Shown here one piece after another: positions 24,719 through 33,773 of a stretch of 59,137 nt of DNA. Source of the DNA: Solirubrobacterales bacterium (lineage in GTDB: Bacteria; Actinomycetota; Thermoleophilia; Solirubrobacterales; Solirubrobacteraceae); contig JAPLCJ010000030.1 in the NCBI GenBank assembly GCA_026392255.1, forward strand, positions 1 through 59,137, written 5' to 3'. Both the position numbers and the translations under genes were made by a program. Positions within the stretch are counted from its first letter, which is position 1. Every line of letters starts with the position of its first letter. Below the pieces are notes generated by a model. It was not told where the DNA came from. It saw only the letters and a list, made by a program, of their open reading frames with translations, and ran no database searches.

Positions 24719-25097
24719 GCGCGGCTGCCAGCCAACACAGCGCGACAAGACCAGCGGCCGGTGCCCAGCCTTCAATCGCTGTGGCATCCGACTTGGTGAA
24801 CCCATCACCAACCGCGAAAGGGTCGCCGGCGCGGATGTGAAGGACCACGGCGCCAAGCAGAAGGAGGCCGAGGCACACGGCCGCAAGGCCTCCGACCAAC
24901 GGCGCGGCGATAGCGCCGACCAGCAAGCCGAAAGCCCCGAGCAACTCAAGGACGCCGGCGAGGCGATAGGTCTTCTCAGAAATATTCAAGTGCTCGGGCG
25001 CGATTGCGGCTAACGCGCTCCCACTGAACTTGTTTGCGCCCGCAATCGTGAAGACCACGGCGAGGACGACAGATAGGACAGTTGCAAGCAGACTCAT
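24705..25097 (-). CDS. DoxX-like membrane protein
   Basis: A 130-residue protein with four membrane helices. It matches the DoxX/DoxX-like family: first helix LSVVLAVVFTIAGANKF, then RLAGVLELLGAFGLLVGA, LAAVCLGLLLLGAVVLHIRAGD, and a final helix. The role is unknown (linked to redox or thiol homeostasis in some bacteria). It lies 3 nt downstream of mscL and is probably co-transcribed. Confidence 0.8.
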   Translation of the reverse strand: MSLLATVLSVVLAVVFTIAGANKFSGSALAAIAPEHLNISEKTYRLAGVLELLGAFGLLVGAIAAPLVGGLAAVCLGLLLLGAVVLHIRAGDPFAVGDGFTKSDATAIEGWAPAAGLVALCWLAAALILI

Positions 25098-25100
25098 GGG

Positions 25101-25511
25101 CTAGGGATTCCTTTGTTTCAGTAGATCACGGATCTCAGTTAAGAGATCAACATCGGTCGGGTCTTGTTGGCCGGTATCGCCGGTGAGACGAGCGAGACGC
25201 TCAGTTGGCTTGATGACGAGGAAGAAGATCGCCGCGACGACCGTCATAAAGCCGATCAATGCGTTGAGGAAGTTGCCGTAACGGAAGACAGCGCTGCCGA
25301 TATGAAACGTCATTGCGGAGAAGTCTGGCTCCCCAAAGATCGCGCCAATCAAGGGGGTGATCAGATCCGTGACAAGGCTTCGAACGACTGTCGCTGACGC
25401 GGCGCCGATCACGACCGCAACAGCAAGGTCCACAACATTTCCGCGGAGCAGAAAATTGCGGAACTCAGCGAGTATCCCCGGCTGCTTCTCTGCGTGGTCT
25501 GCTTCGATCAT
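25101..25511 (-). CDS. mscL: Large-conductance mechanosensitive channel MscL
   Basis: A 136-residue protein from the ATG at 25511, the usual MscL length. The open frame continues to 25616 without family similarity. An amphipathic N-terminal segment is followed by F-R-N-F-L-L-R-G-N-V-V-D-L-A-V-A-V-V-I-G-A, the highly conserved MscL TM1 start. Next come SLVTDLITPLIGA, the periplasmic loop, TM2 (NALIGFMTVVAAIFFLVI) and the charged C-terminal helix. It opens under membrane tension to release solutes on osmotic downshock. A TAACTT box ends 8 nt upstream. Confidence 0.95.
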   Translation of the reverse strand: MIEADHAEKQPGILAEFRNFLLRGNVVDLAVAVVIGAASATVVRSLVTDLITPLIGAIFGEPDFSAMTFHIGSAVFRYGNFLNALIGFMTVVAAIFFLVIKPTERLARLTGDTGQQDPTDVDLLTEIRDLLKQRNP

Positions 25512-25615
25512 CAGAGTGAAAGTTAGGCCCGCGACCGGCGGCGAGAGTGAGCGTAGTTGCGCCACCCCAGACAGAGGAGTAGCGTCCTCCCGATCAACCT
25601 TGGAGGGGAGACTCA

Positions 25616-28195
25616 ATGAGTTCCGTCAATTCGTCCACTCGACGTTATGTTGCCGCACTCGCAGCGCTGTCCATCACACTCGCAGCCATTCTCGGCGGCT
25701 TCTTTGCTGCAGGCGACCAGTCAGCCTCAGCAGCTGGCTCGACCACAGCAAGCTTCGTGACTGGGTACAGCTCCCAGAAGACAATCGCCAGCAAGAAGAA
25801 GATTCAGATCAGCGTCACCAAGCCTGGTGGCCTTGCCAGCCCGACCACACCGGTCTCCATCAGCCTCACCAGAGGATCTGTGACTGCGGTCATCACCTCC
25901 GTCAAGGCAGTCTCCTTTGGGTCAAGCAGCCAAGGCAAAGCGACGGTCAGCCTGGTACCCACGACTTCAGGCAAGCAGGCCATCGCCCTCTGCACCGCAG
26001 CGACCCTCAAGGTCAATGTTGATGACGTTGTTGTTCAGCAGGAGCCGATCTACATTGATTCCACCAGCTGCATAACCAAGGCCCCAGCTGTCGATACGGC
26101 AACTGCGTCACGGTGTGACATCACTGACACCGCGGACTGCCTCTACCCGTTCCCCAATGACTACTTCACAGTCAAAGACTCGACCAAGGCCACTGGGCAG
26201 CGCTTGAACTACAAGCTGCTCTCCATGCCGATTACGGTGCCAACGCTTTTCGCGGGCCGGAAATACTTCAACCCAGATGAGCTGAACAAGTTCGACGGCT
26301 TCAGCCCGGGTTCGATGATGATCACGCACGTTCCTGGCCTGACTTCAAACGCAGCAATCGCCGCGACGGGAATGCCAACTGTGAACAACATTGGCAAGTA
26401 CTCCGAGACCAACCAAGCTGCGGTCCTGATTGACGCAGCTACCGGCGTGCGCCAAGCGATCTGGGCAGAGGACGGTCAGGGCTACAGCGACGCGACCATC
26501 GACAAGGTTGCTAGCACTCCAGCCGACAGCGCAAACCTGATTATCCATCCGGCCAAGAACCTTCAGGACGGACACCGTTACATCGTTGCCCTGCGCAACC
26601 TCAAGACAGCGTCCGGCGCAGCCATTCCTGCCAGTGACGGATTCCGTCTTTTCAGGGACCGTCTGGTCACCAAAAGCAGCGTCGTTGAATCTCGTCGTGT
26701 TCAGATGGAGGCCATCTTCAAGACCTTGAAGACAGCCGGCATTGACCGTTCGGGCCTCAACCTCGCTTGGGACTTCACCGTGGCGAGCACGCGTAGCCTT
26801 TCCGAGCGCGCCCTCAAGATCCGTGACGACGCGTTCGCCAAACTTGGCGACACGTCCATGGGCGACAACGTCATCCAGGGCACCTCACCCGTCTGGCACA
26901 TCACCAGCGTGACCAATACCCCGTCTGACGCAGATTCCATCCGCACGATCGACGGAACCATCGAGGTGCCGTGTTACCTCACATCGACCAACTGCGCAAC
27001 CGGTGGCAAGTTCAACTACGGCCCCGATGGCCTTCCAACTCAGATCACGGGAAGCAAGCAGCTCGCGCAGTTCCGGTGCACCATTCCGCAGAGCTCAACC
27101 GATGGAAGTGGGCCGATGTACACGACCCTCTACGGCCACGGACTGTTTGGGTCAATCAACGAAGTCGGCTCACGCAATGTGCGTCAGTTCGGTAATGAGA
27201 ACCGGATGGTTGTCTGCGGCTCCAACTGGAGCGGAATGGCAAGCGCAGATGACCTCGGGCCAGAGGACGACACCGTCACTGCAGCAGGCGTTCTTTCCGA
27301 TCTGTCCAACATGGCCAAGATCTCGGACCGACTGCAGCAGGGGTACCTCAACTTCATGTACTTGGGACGTGCGCTCTCGCACACGAACGGCCTCACCACT
27401 GACGCCGCGTTCGCAGTAACCAAGGACGGAAACAGCGCCTCGTACAACAAGAACTACATCACTTACTACGGCAACAGCCAAGGTGGAATCGCCGGAGGTG
27501 GCTTGACGGCCCTTTCGCCTGACATCACGAGGTCTGTCCTGTATGTGGGAGCAATGAACTACTCGATGCTCCTGCCAAGGTCAACCGACTTTGATGAGTA
27601 CAAGCCCTATTTCTTCCCCGTCTACACCAAGCTCAGCCAGAGGCCACTGCTACTCGGCCTGATTCAGATCTCATGGGATCGAGGCGAGCCAAACGGTTAT
27701 GCCAACCACATCACAAGCAACCCGCTTCCAAATACCCCCGTCAAGCATGTGTTGATGGAGATGAGCTTTGGCGACCATCAGGTCGCCAACGTTGCAACCC
27801 TGGTGGAGGCAAGGACGCTTGGTCTAAAGGTTCGTCAGCCATACCTTGAAGCCAACCGTGACACCTACGGTGCGGCTGCACCCTGGGGCTTGTCGACACT
27901 CGGTGCGATGCCGCTGAGTGACAACGCTCTAATCGTCTGGGATATCGGCCCGATGCGCTACCCAGTGGACCCAGTCCCCTGCCGCGTGCGGTCAGAGCAG
28001 ACGTTCTGCGGAACCCCTTCCCCACCATCAGACAATGAGCCAAACCGTCTCGGTGGCGACCCACACGATCAGAACATCCGCACCATGGCGACTCTGCGCC
28101 AGCAGATTGGTGACTACATCAAGCCAAACGGGCAGCTCCGCGAAGCCTGCGGAATTCTTCCGTGCTACGGGAGCGCCTACACCGGCGCACCGTAA
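25616..28195 (+). CDS. Large exported alpha/beta-hydrolase-like protein
   Basis: An 859-residue protein with GGAGGGGAG just before the ATG. It has a signal peptide (AALAALSITLAAILGGFFAAG) and a Thr/Ser-rich beta region to about residue 150. A long domain follows with several Cys pairs and a nucleophile elbow G-N-S-Q-G-G (Ser621) preceded by NYITYYG. Near the end come YGHGLFG, SFGDHQV (candidate His) and DPHDQN. I infer a secreted lipase/esterase-like enzyme. I do not know a named family; similar large exported proteins occur in Actinomycetota and Deltaproteobacteria. It is divergent from mscL and has a terminator at 28205-28228. Confidence 0.7.
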   Translation: MSSVNSSTRRYVAALAALSITLAAILGGFFAAGDQSASAAGSTTASFVTGYSSQKTIASKKKIQISVTKPGGLASPTTPVSISLTRGSVTAVITSVKAVSFGSSSQGKATVSLVPTTSGKQAIALCTAATLKVNVDDVVVQQEPIYIDSTSCITKAPAVDTATASRCDITDTADCLYPFPNDYFTVKDSTKATGQRLNYKLLSMPITVPTLFAGRKYFNPDELNKFDGFSPGSMMITHVPGLTSNAAIAATGMPTVNNIGKYSETNQAAVLIDAATGVRQAIWAEDGQGYSDATIDKVASTPADSANLIIHPAKNLQDGHRYIVALRNLKTASGAAIPASDGFRLFRDRLVTKSSVVESRRVQMEAIFKTLKTAGIDRSGLNLAWDFTVASTRSLSERALKIRDDAFAKLGDTSMGDNVIQGTSPVWHITSVTNTPSDADSIRTIDGTIEVPCYLTSTNCATGGKFNYGPDGLPTQITGSKQLAQFRCTIPQSSTDGSGPMYTTLYGHGLFGSINEVGSRNVRQFGNENRMVVCGSNWSGMASADDLGPEDDTVTAAGVLSDLSNMAKISDRLQQGYLNFMYLGRALSHTNGLTTDAAFAVTKDGNSASYNKNYITYYGNSQGGIAGGGLTALSPDITRSVLYVGAMNYSMLLPRSTDFDEYKPYFFPVYTKLSQRPLLLGLIQISWDRGEPNGYANHITSNPLPNTPVKHVLMEMSFGDHQVANVATLVEARTLGLKVRQPYLEANRDTYGAAAPWGLSTLGAMPLSDNALIVWDIGPMRYPVDPVPCRVRSEQTFCGTPSPPSDNEPNRLGGDPHDQNIRTMATLRQQIGDYIKPNGQLREACGILPCYGSAYTGAP

Positions 28196-28204
28196 AGAGA
28201 GGTC

Positions 28205-28228
28205 CTCGGGTCGTTTCGGCGACCCGAG
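28205..28228. terminator. Bidirectional terminator hairpin
   Basis: CTCGGGTCG (28205-28213), loop TTTCGG, CGACCCGAG (28220-28228): a perfect 9-bp stem between the large hydrolase gene and the convergent TetR gene. Confidence 0.7.
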
Positions 28229-28240
28229 AGCTTCTAAGCC

Positions 28241-28882
28241 TTAGACCTTCAGGGAACCAGAGAAGAGGGTCCGCGCCCAGATGGCGTGGATTGTCTTCAG
28301 GACAACGGCAGGGTCTTCTTGAGGGTGCCGTCCAAGGGTCCGCAGAAGGTAGCGCTCGTTCATCGCCGTCAGAGCCTCTGCGGTCGCCTGGGGGTCTGGA
28401 ACGTCGGTAATCCCAGCCTTGGCGAGACCGTCAATTGCGTTGCCTGCCTCAGCTGAGAAATGTCGCAGGAAGCCCTCGTAGCCGGCTTCAAGGTCCTCAT
28501 CCTCAACTGCGGCATCTGCGACAGCTTTGACCAGTGGGCCTTGCTCAGCGAAGAACTGGACGACCTTTTGCAGCGAGTTGTAGATCAGCTCTGAATTGGG
28601 CGCGTCGAGCCCGTTGCGAGCTGCGAGTGCGTTCTTGCCAAATGCAGAGGAAAGTTCAATCACATCGCCACCAAGATCCGCAAGCAGCTGCAGGGCAACG
28701 GATGGCATCCCGTCGAAGTGTCGGTAGAAGATTGTGCGTGACAGATCCGCTTTGGCCATAACGCTCTCTACAGAAACTTCGCGGTAAGGCTGGGTCCGGA
28801 GGAGTTCATTTGCAGCCTCCAGAATCGCCGCTCGCGACGTGGCTGATGTCTGTCGCTGTCGTCCTTGGGGGGATGCTGTCAT
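28241..28882 (-). CDS. TetR-family transcriptional regulator
   Basis: A 213-residue protein. The N-terminal TetR helix-turn-helix is clear: R-A-A-I-L-E-A-A-N-E-L-L at about 20-31, then VSVESVMAKADLSRTIFYRHFDG at about 38-60. The C-terminal ligand domain is not assignable. The ATG at 28882 is favoured because a TACGAT box lies 6 nt upstream; in-frame starts exist to 28915. It is divergent from the sulfatase gene. A 20-bp palindrome inside the sulfatase promoter is the natural candidate operator, so it probably represses the sulfatase and perhaps itself. Confidence 0.88.
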   Translation of the reverse strand: MTASPQGRQRQTSATSRAAILEAANELLRTQPYREVSVESVMAKADLSRTIFYRHFDGMPSVALQLLADLGGDVIELSSAFGKNALAARNGLDAPNSELIYNSLQKVVQFFAEQGPLVKAVADAAVEDEDLEAGYEGFLRHFSAEAGNAIDGLAKAGITDVPDPQATAEALTAMNERYLLRTLGRHPQEDPAVVLKTIHAIWARTLFSGSLKV

Positions 28883-28924
28883 GAGTTGATCGTACAGCAG
28901 CATTTGAAATAACACCGCACTTTG

Positions 28925-28954
28925 TTGACACCGCGTCGCAAGGCGCGGTACCGT
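28925..28954 (+). promoter_or_regulatory. Sulfatase promoter with embedded TetR-type operator
   Basis: TTGACA (28925-28930), an 18-bp spacer, TACCGT (28949-28954), ending 7 nt before the sulfatase ATG at 28962: a leaderless arrangement. The spacer is filled by the inverted repeat ACCGCG (28930-28935), 8 nt, CGCGGT (28944-28949). A dimer bound there would block RNA polymerase. Confidence 0.65.
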
Positions 28955-28961
28955 TCAGGCT

Positions 28962-31097
28962 ATGACCACAGACACCTCCCTTCGGCTACGCCGTCACACA
29001 AACACGATCATCGCCACCGCAGCTGCCTTCGCGGCGCTCGCAGGCATCGCAGCAGTTCCCGCTCAGGCAGCTACAGCCAAGCCGAACATCATCGTCATGA
29101 CCGTTGACGACCAAAGGCAAGACGACTTAGAGATCATGACCAAGGTCAAGGCACAGCTTCAGAACACTGGCGTCACCTTCCAGAACTCATTGGCTTCCTA
29201 CGCGCTCTGCTGCCCATCACGGACCACGTTCCTGACCGGCCAGTACATGCACAACCATGGGATCACATGGAACTTCTGGCCTTTAGGCGGATACTTCAAG
29301 TTCAAGCACTCAACCAATGACGGCGGTTGGGGCAACATTCTCCCTAAATGGCTACAGAACGCTGGCTACCACACAGGCTTGATTGGTAAGTACCTCAACC
29401 AGACCGGCGAGGAAGACCCAACGACTCGCATCACGCGCACTGCCGCAGGCACCATTGGAACCTCCACCATCACCCTCTCCGGTGCTTCAACCGGACTTGC
29501 TGTTGGCGACAATGTTTCATCCTCACTGTCGACAACTGAGGCAACGGGGACCACGGGATCAACCTCGGTCATCGCATCAGGTAGCACGAGCGGAATCCGC
29601 ATCGGCGACTACGCCGTAGGTAAGGGTTTCAGCAGAGGACCAACCGTCACAAGCATCGTCGGCAGCACCGTCAACTTCAGTGCCCCGCTGACCGAGAACA
29701 CCGACAGCCTTACAACCACTCAGCCGGGCGTAGAGACAGGCTCGAAGATCACGCAAATTTCAGGCTCAACGCTAACTATCTCCCAGCCGCTCAACAAAAC
29801 GCTCAGCGGTACCGACAACATTGTCACCGGCCGAGCCACTCCAACGGAAATCCCACCAGGCTGGAGCGAATGGGCAGGCGGCGTTGACCCAACGACCTAC
29901 GCGTTCTACGGCTACACGCTCAATGTCAACGGGACACTCAAGACCTATGGCACATGCCGCCATCAGTACAAGACAATTGACCCCGCTGGCAATAACGTCA
30001 CGCCACCGCTCAAGACTCCTTACACAACCAACAAGCTCGAGGGCTGTCACGAGGAGAACGCACAAAATGATGTTTACCTCCAGAACAACAGCGCTAAGTC
30101 TGACGCCAATTACCAGACGGACGTTGAGACAACCTACGCGGAGAAGTACATCAAGGCCAATGGAGCCAAGTCCAAGCCTTACTTCCTCTGGCTCACACCA
30201 ACCGCTCCTCACACGACGACAACGACTGGCGCAAACGAAGGCTCACCAGCCATTCCGCCTTATCGCTACCGCAGCACTTTCGCCACCAAGGCGCTTCCAA
30301 ACTGGCCAGCGCTCGACGAGGTTGACACATCCGACAAGCCATGCATCCAGAGCTTCTTCTGCTGGTTCGGCCGGATCGGAGCTGACGGTCGTCAGCTCGC
30401 AACCAACCATTACCGTGGACGCCAGGGCTCAATCAAGGGCCTCGACGACATGGTCGGACGGATCGTTGCCGCAGTCAAGAAGACTGGTGAGGCCAAGAAC
30501 ACGATCATCATCTACACATCCGATAACGGCTGGCTCCTCGGAGAGCACAACCTTGTCGCGCAAAAACAGTTTGGCTTCGAAGAGTCAATCAAGGTACCGC
30601 TCGTAATCAGTGGTCCTGGCTTCACTGGGGGCAAGACAGCAGCCCCAATGGTCGTCAACACCGACCTAGCGCCAACCATCCTGCGCGCAGCTGGTGCCAC
30701 AGCAGGCCGTGCCATGGACGGCGTTGCCCTTCAGGACATACTCGCAAGCCCAAGTTCATGGCTCACCCGCACCGTGGTCATTGAGACAGGCGAGAACCCT
30801 CGGGCGCCTTCATACGCCGGCATTCACAACTGGCATTGGCACCTGGAGATCCTCCAGGGTGGCGGACTGCCAGAGAGGTATGAGCTCTACGACCTGTCTA
30901 AGGATCCGTTTGAGATGAACGCTGTAACTAACGACCCTGCTTACGCTGGGGTGCTTGCGCAACTCATCGCACAGGATCGGCGTCTGGCTACCTGCAAGGG
31001 CACTGCTTGCCGGGACACCAGCGCGATTCCAGCAAGCCCAGCCCACAGCTCACTCGATGACGTCAGCATGACCACTGGCCTCCACACAGAGGGCTAG
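28962..31097 (+). CDS. Exported sulfatase with inserted beta domain
   Basis: A 711-residue type I sulfatase. It has a signal peptide ([23 protein letters not shown]). Metal ligands sit in VMTVDDQR (Asp49/Asp50). The sulfatase signature is C83-C-P-S-R87-TTFLTG, whose first Cys would become formylglycine. Later come [10 protein letters not shown] and the [11 protein letters not shown] block, with K in AQKQFGF. A Ser/Thr/Gly-rich insertion of about 140 residues (about 153-290), with repeated GSTxxVxxGSTSGI-like strands, interrupts the catalytic domain. An FGE-type activating enzyme must be encoded elsewhere. The gene is likely controlled by the divergent TetR. Confidence 0.88.
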   Translation: MTTDTSLRLRRHTNTIIATAAAFAALAGIAAVPAQAATAKPNIIVMTVDDQRQDDLEIMTKVKAQLQNTGVTFQNSLASYALCCPSRTTFLTGQYMHNHGITWNFWPLGGYFKFKHSTNDGGWGNILPKWLQNAGYHTGLIGKYLNQTGEEDPTTRITRTAAGTIGTSTITLSGASTGLAVGDNVSSSLSTTEATGTTGSTSVIASGSTSGIRIGDYAVGKGFSRGPTVTSIVGSTVNFSAPLTENTDSLTTTQPGVETGSKITQISGSTLTISQPLNKTLSGTDNIVTGRATPTEIPPGWSEWAGGVDPTTYAFYGYTLNVNGTLKTYGTCRHQYKTIDPAGNNVTPPLKTPYTTNKLEGCHEENAQNDVYLQNNSAKSDANYQTDVETTYAEKYIKANGAKSKPYFLWLTPTAPHTTTTTGANEGSPAIPPYRYRSTFATKALPNWPALDEVDTSDKPCIQSFFCWFGRIGADGRQLATNHYRGRQGSIKGLDDMVGRIVAAVKKTGEAKNTIIIYTSDNGWLLGEHNLVAQKQFGFEESIKVPLVISGPGFTGGKTAAPMVVNTDLAPTILRAAGATAGRAMDGVALQDILASPSSWLTRTVVIETGENPRAPSYAGIHNWHWHLEILQGGGLPERYELYDLSKDPFEMNAVTNDPAYAGVLAQLIAQDRRLATCKGTACRDTSAIPASPAHSSLDDVSMTTGLHTEG

Positions 31098-31171
31098 AAG
31101 TTCCCGGGGACGCATCATCAGCGCTCCCGGGCCGGACGGCGCCTGCGTACGCGGTCCCAGACCGCCACGCA

Positions 31172-31723
31172 GTGCTGGACTCGTCGCTACTAGGCCCTTG
31201 GGCTGAGGGCACGAAGCGGATTGGTTTCGGAATGGGGTGCTTCTGGGGCGCTGAACGGATGTTCTGGCAGCTACCCGGTGTCGTGTCGACGATTGTGGGG
31301 TACGGCCAGGGGGCAACTCCCCACCCAACCTACGAGGAAGTCTGCTCGGGCCAGACGGGCCACAACGAAGTCGTTGAGGTCATCTACAACCCCGAGGAGA
31401 TCACCCTTGAAGCGCTTCTCACGACCTTTTGGGAAGGGCATAACCCCACCCAGGGAATGCGTCAAGGGAACGACATTGGCACGCAGTACCGCTCCGGCAT
31501 CTACCCCACAAGCCCCGAGCAGCTGGCGTCCGCTTCCGCATCGCTGACCAGTTACGCAACCGCGCTCGAAGCTACGGGCCTGGGCCCCATCACAACCGAA
31601 GTTGAGCCGTTTAACAACTTCTTCCCGGCCGAGGATTACCACCAGCAGTACCTCCACAAAGTACCCAACGGGTACTGCGGCCTAGGCGGGACCGGAGTCC
31701 CATGCCAGCTAGGGCTCGGCTAA
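31172..31723 (+). CDS. msrA: Peptide methionine sulfoxide reductase MsrA
   Basis: A 183-residue MsrA from the GTG at 31172. The catalytic motif G-C-F-W-G-A-E-R has Cys23. Downstream are [31 protein letters not shown] and a C-terminal GGTGVPC resolving Cys. It reduces S-methionine sulfoxide with thioredoxin. The frame stays open upstream to 31061 and encodes A-L-P-G-R...V-P-D-R-H-A-V-L, which matches the usual actinobacterial MsrA N-terminus, but no ATG/GTG/TTG occurs there. The true start is therefore uncertain. A hairpin overlaps the stop codon. Confidence 0.9.
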   Translation: MLDSSLLGPWAEGTKRIGFGMGCFWGAERMFWQLPGVVSTIVGYGQGATPHPTYEEVCSGQTGHNEVVEVIYNPEEITLEALLTTFWEGHNPTQGMRQGNDIGTQYRSGIYPTSPEQLASASASLTSYATALEATGLGPITTEVEPFNNFFPAEDYHQQYLHKVPNGYCGLGGTGVPCQLGLG

Positions 31724-31732
31724 CTGCCGAGC
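31714..31732 (+). terminator. Hairpin over the msrA stop codon
   Basis: GCTCGGC (31714-31720), loop TAACT containing the TAA stop, GCCGAGC (31726-31732). A perfect 7-bp stem, no T tract. The remaining bases to 31852 hold no gene. Confidence 0.5.
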
Positions 31733-31852
31733 AGAAGCGCTGCTGCCGCGGCTAAAGGCGCGAGCAGAAGTAGGTGTGGGGAAGTGATCTGCATTTGACG
31801 GCTACAACACTGTCCGATCGCATGAGTTGCGCGACCGGAAGTCGTTAACCCT

Positions 31853-32239
31853 TTAGTTGGTCTTAGCGCCTGCCGCCAGGGCTGCAAACGCGATGCTCTT
31901 TGCCTGATCGGTGTACCCACAGGCCCGAGCGGGTGCGGCGGCGGCCTTGATCACCTGACTCAGTGGAACCCCGTCAACTGTCGCCCCAGCATGGTGCGCT
32001 GCAGCGGTGACAAGCGTCCCAGTGGCCCGCTCGACGATCAGCCCTGTGTCACCAGAGGCAACCTTGCAACCAGACTTCGAAAGACCCGCGATCTGGGCAA
32101 CTGAGCCCCGGACCTGCTGTGCCGTCGTCGTGCTCACTTCCTCCGTCTGTGAACCGCATCCCAGGACGCCAAAACTTACGGCGACGGAAACCGTCGCCGT
32201 CATCAGAACATGCCGGGTATCTAAAGTGCGCATACGCAT
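31853..32239 (-). CDS. Small lipoprotein of unknown function
   Basis: A 128-residue protein with a lipoprotein signal: MTATVSVAVSFGVLGC-GS, lipobox LGC, acylated Cys28. The mature part of 101 residues has two more Cys (SGCKVAS and ARACGYT) that could form a disulfide, with a helical Ala-rich C-terminus. No family is recognised. A second in-frame ATG lies two codons downstream. A TTGGGC/TAGGGT promoter precedes it. Confidence 0.65.
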   Translation of the reverse strand: MRMRTLDTRHVLMTATVSVAVSFGVLGCGSQTEEVSTTTAQQVRGSVAQIAGLSKSGCKVASGDTGLIVERATGTLVTAAAHHAGATVDGVPLSQVIKAAAAPARACGYTDQAKSIAFAALAAGAKTN

Positions 32240-32253
32240 CTTGATTAACAGCG

Positions 32254-32282
32254 ACCCTAGCCCGAAGTTTCGGTGAGCCCAA
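32254..32282 (-). promoter_or_regulatory. Promoter of the small lipoprotein gene
   Basis: On the minus strand: TTGGGC (32277-32282), a 17-bp spacer, TAGGGT (32254-32259), 14 nt before the ATG. The spacer contains the short inverted repeat CCGAA-gt-TTCGG (given as read on the plus strand). Confidence 0.45.
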
Positions 32283-32307
32283 TTTACTTTTGGTCACGCT
32301 GAGGAAG

Positions 32308-33367
<1,060 letters not shown>

Positions 33368-33391
33368 TGCCACCACGATAGACGCCTCTTG

Positions 33392-33428
33392 GGGCACTTC
33401 AGCGGAGAGGGAGGGATTCGAACCCTCG
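33392..33428 (-). repeat. Second copy of tRNA-Ser(GCT) 3' end
   Basis: 37 bp identical to 33473-33509. The repeat spans the T-arm 3' part, 3' acceptor strand, discriminator and trailer of tRNA-Ser(GCT), 81 bp downstream of the original in transcript direction. Between the copies lies a perfect 9-bp hairpin (GGCAACGCC 33431-33439, loop ACA, GGCGTTGCC 33443-33451). The copy has no 5' half and cannot be a tRNA. Confidence 0.9.
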
Positions 33429-33483
33429 CAGGCAACGCCACAGGCGTTGCCACACAATCCCATCATCCTTCAGGGCACTTCAG

Positions 33484-33573
33484 CGGAGAGGGAGGGATTC
33501 GAACCCTCGATGAGGTTTCAAACCCCATACTCCCTTAGCAGGGGAGCGCCTTCAGCCGCTCGGCCACCTCTCC
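33484..33573 (-). tRNA. tRNA-Ser (anticodon GCT)
   Basis: A 90-nt class II tRNA on the minus strand: acceptor GGAGAGG/CCTCTCC, D-arm GCCGAGCGGCTGAAGGC, anticodon stem CTCCC/GGGAG with anticodon GCT, a long variable arm (TATGGGGTTTGAAACCTCAT), T-arm GAGGGTTCGAATCCCTC, discriminator G. It reads AGC/AGU. Its 3' end is repeated at 33392-33428. It is divergent from tRNA-Ser(TGA) 95 bp away; that spacer (33574-33668) holds both promoters and no gene. Confidence 0.95.
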
Positions 33574-33668
33574 ATTGGATTGGGGAGTTTAGAGGGACGG
33601 CGCACTAAGTGTGGAGAACCTGCCCGTGAGGACCCGTCAAGGCGCTGGCGACTAGGATCCAAAGTTCC

Positions 33669-33757
33669 GGAGGGGTGGCAGAGCGGTTGAATGCACCGGT
33701 CTTGAAAACCGGCATGGGGCGTGAGTTCCATCGAGGGTTCGAATCCCTCCCCCTCCG
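33669..33757 (+). tRNA. tRNA-Ser (anticodon TGA)
   Basis: An 89-nt class II tRNA: acceptor GGAGGGG/CCCCTCC, anticodon stem CCGGT/ACCGG with loop CTTGAAA (anticodon TGA), long variable arm (CATGGGGCGTGAGTTCCAT), T-arm GAGGGTTCGAATCCCTC, discriminator G. It reads UCA and related Ser codons. Its 3' end recurs at 33830-33866. Confidence 0.95.
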
Positions 33758-33773
33758 CTCCATCAGCACCACC

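Noticed and set aside
33392-33428. A third tRNA gene
   Set aside because: Only the 3' third of a tRNA is present; there is no D-arm, anticodon arm or 5' acceptor strand.
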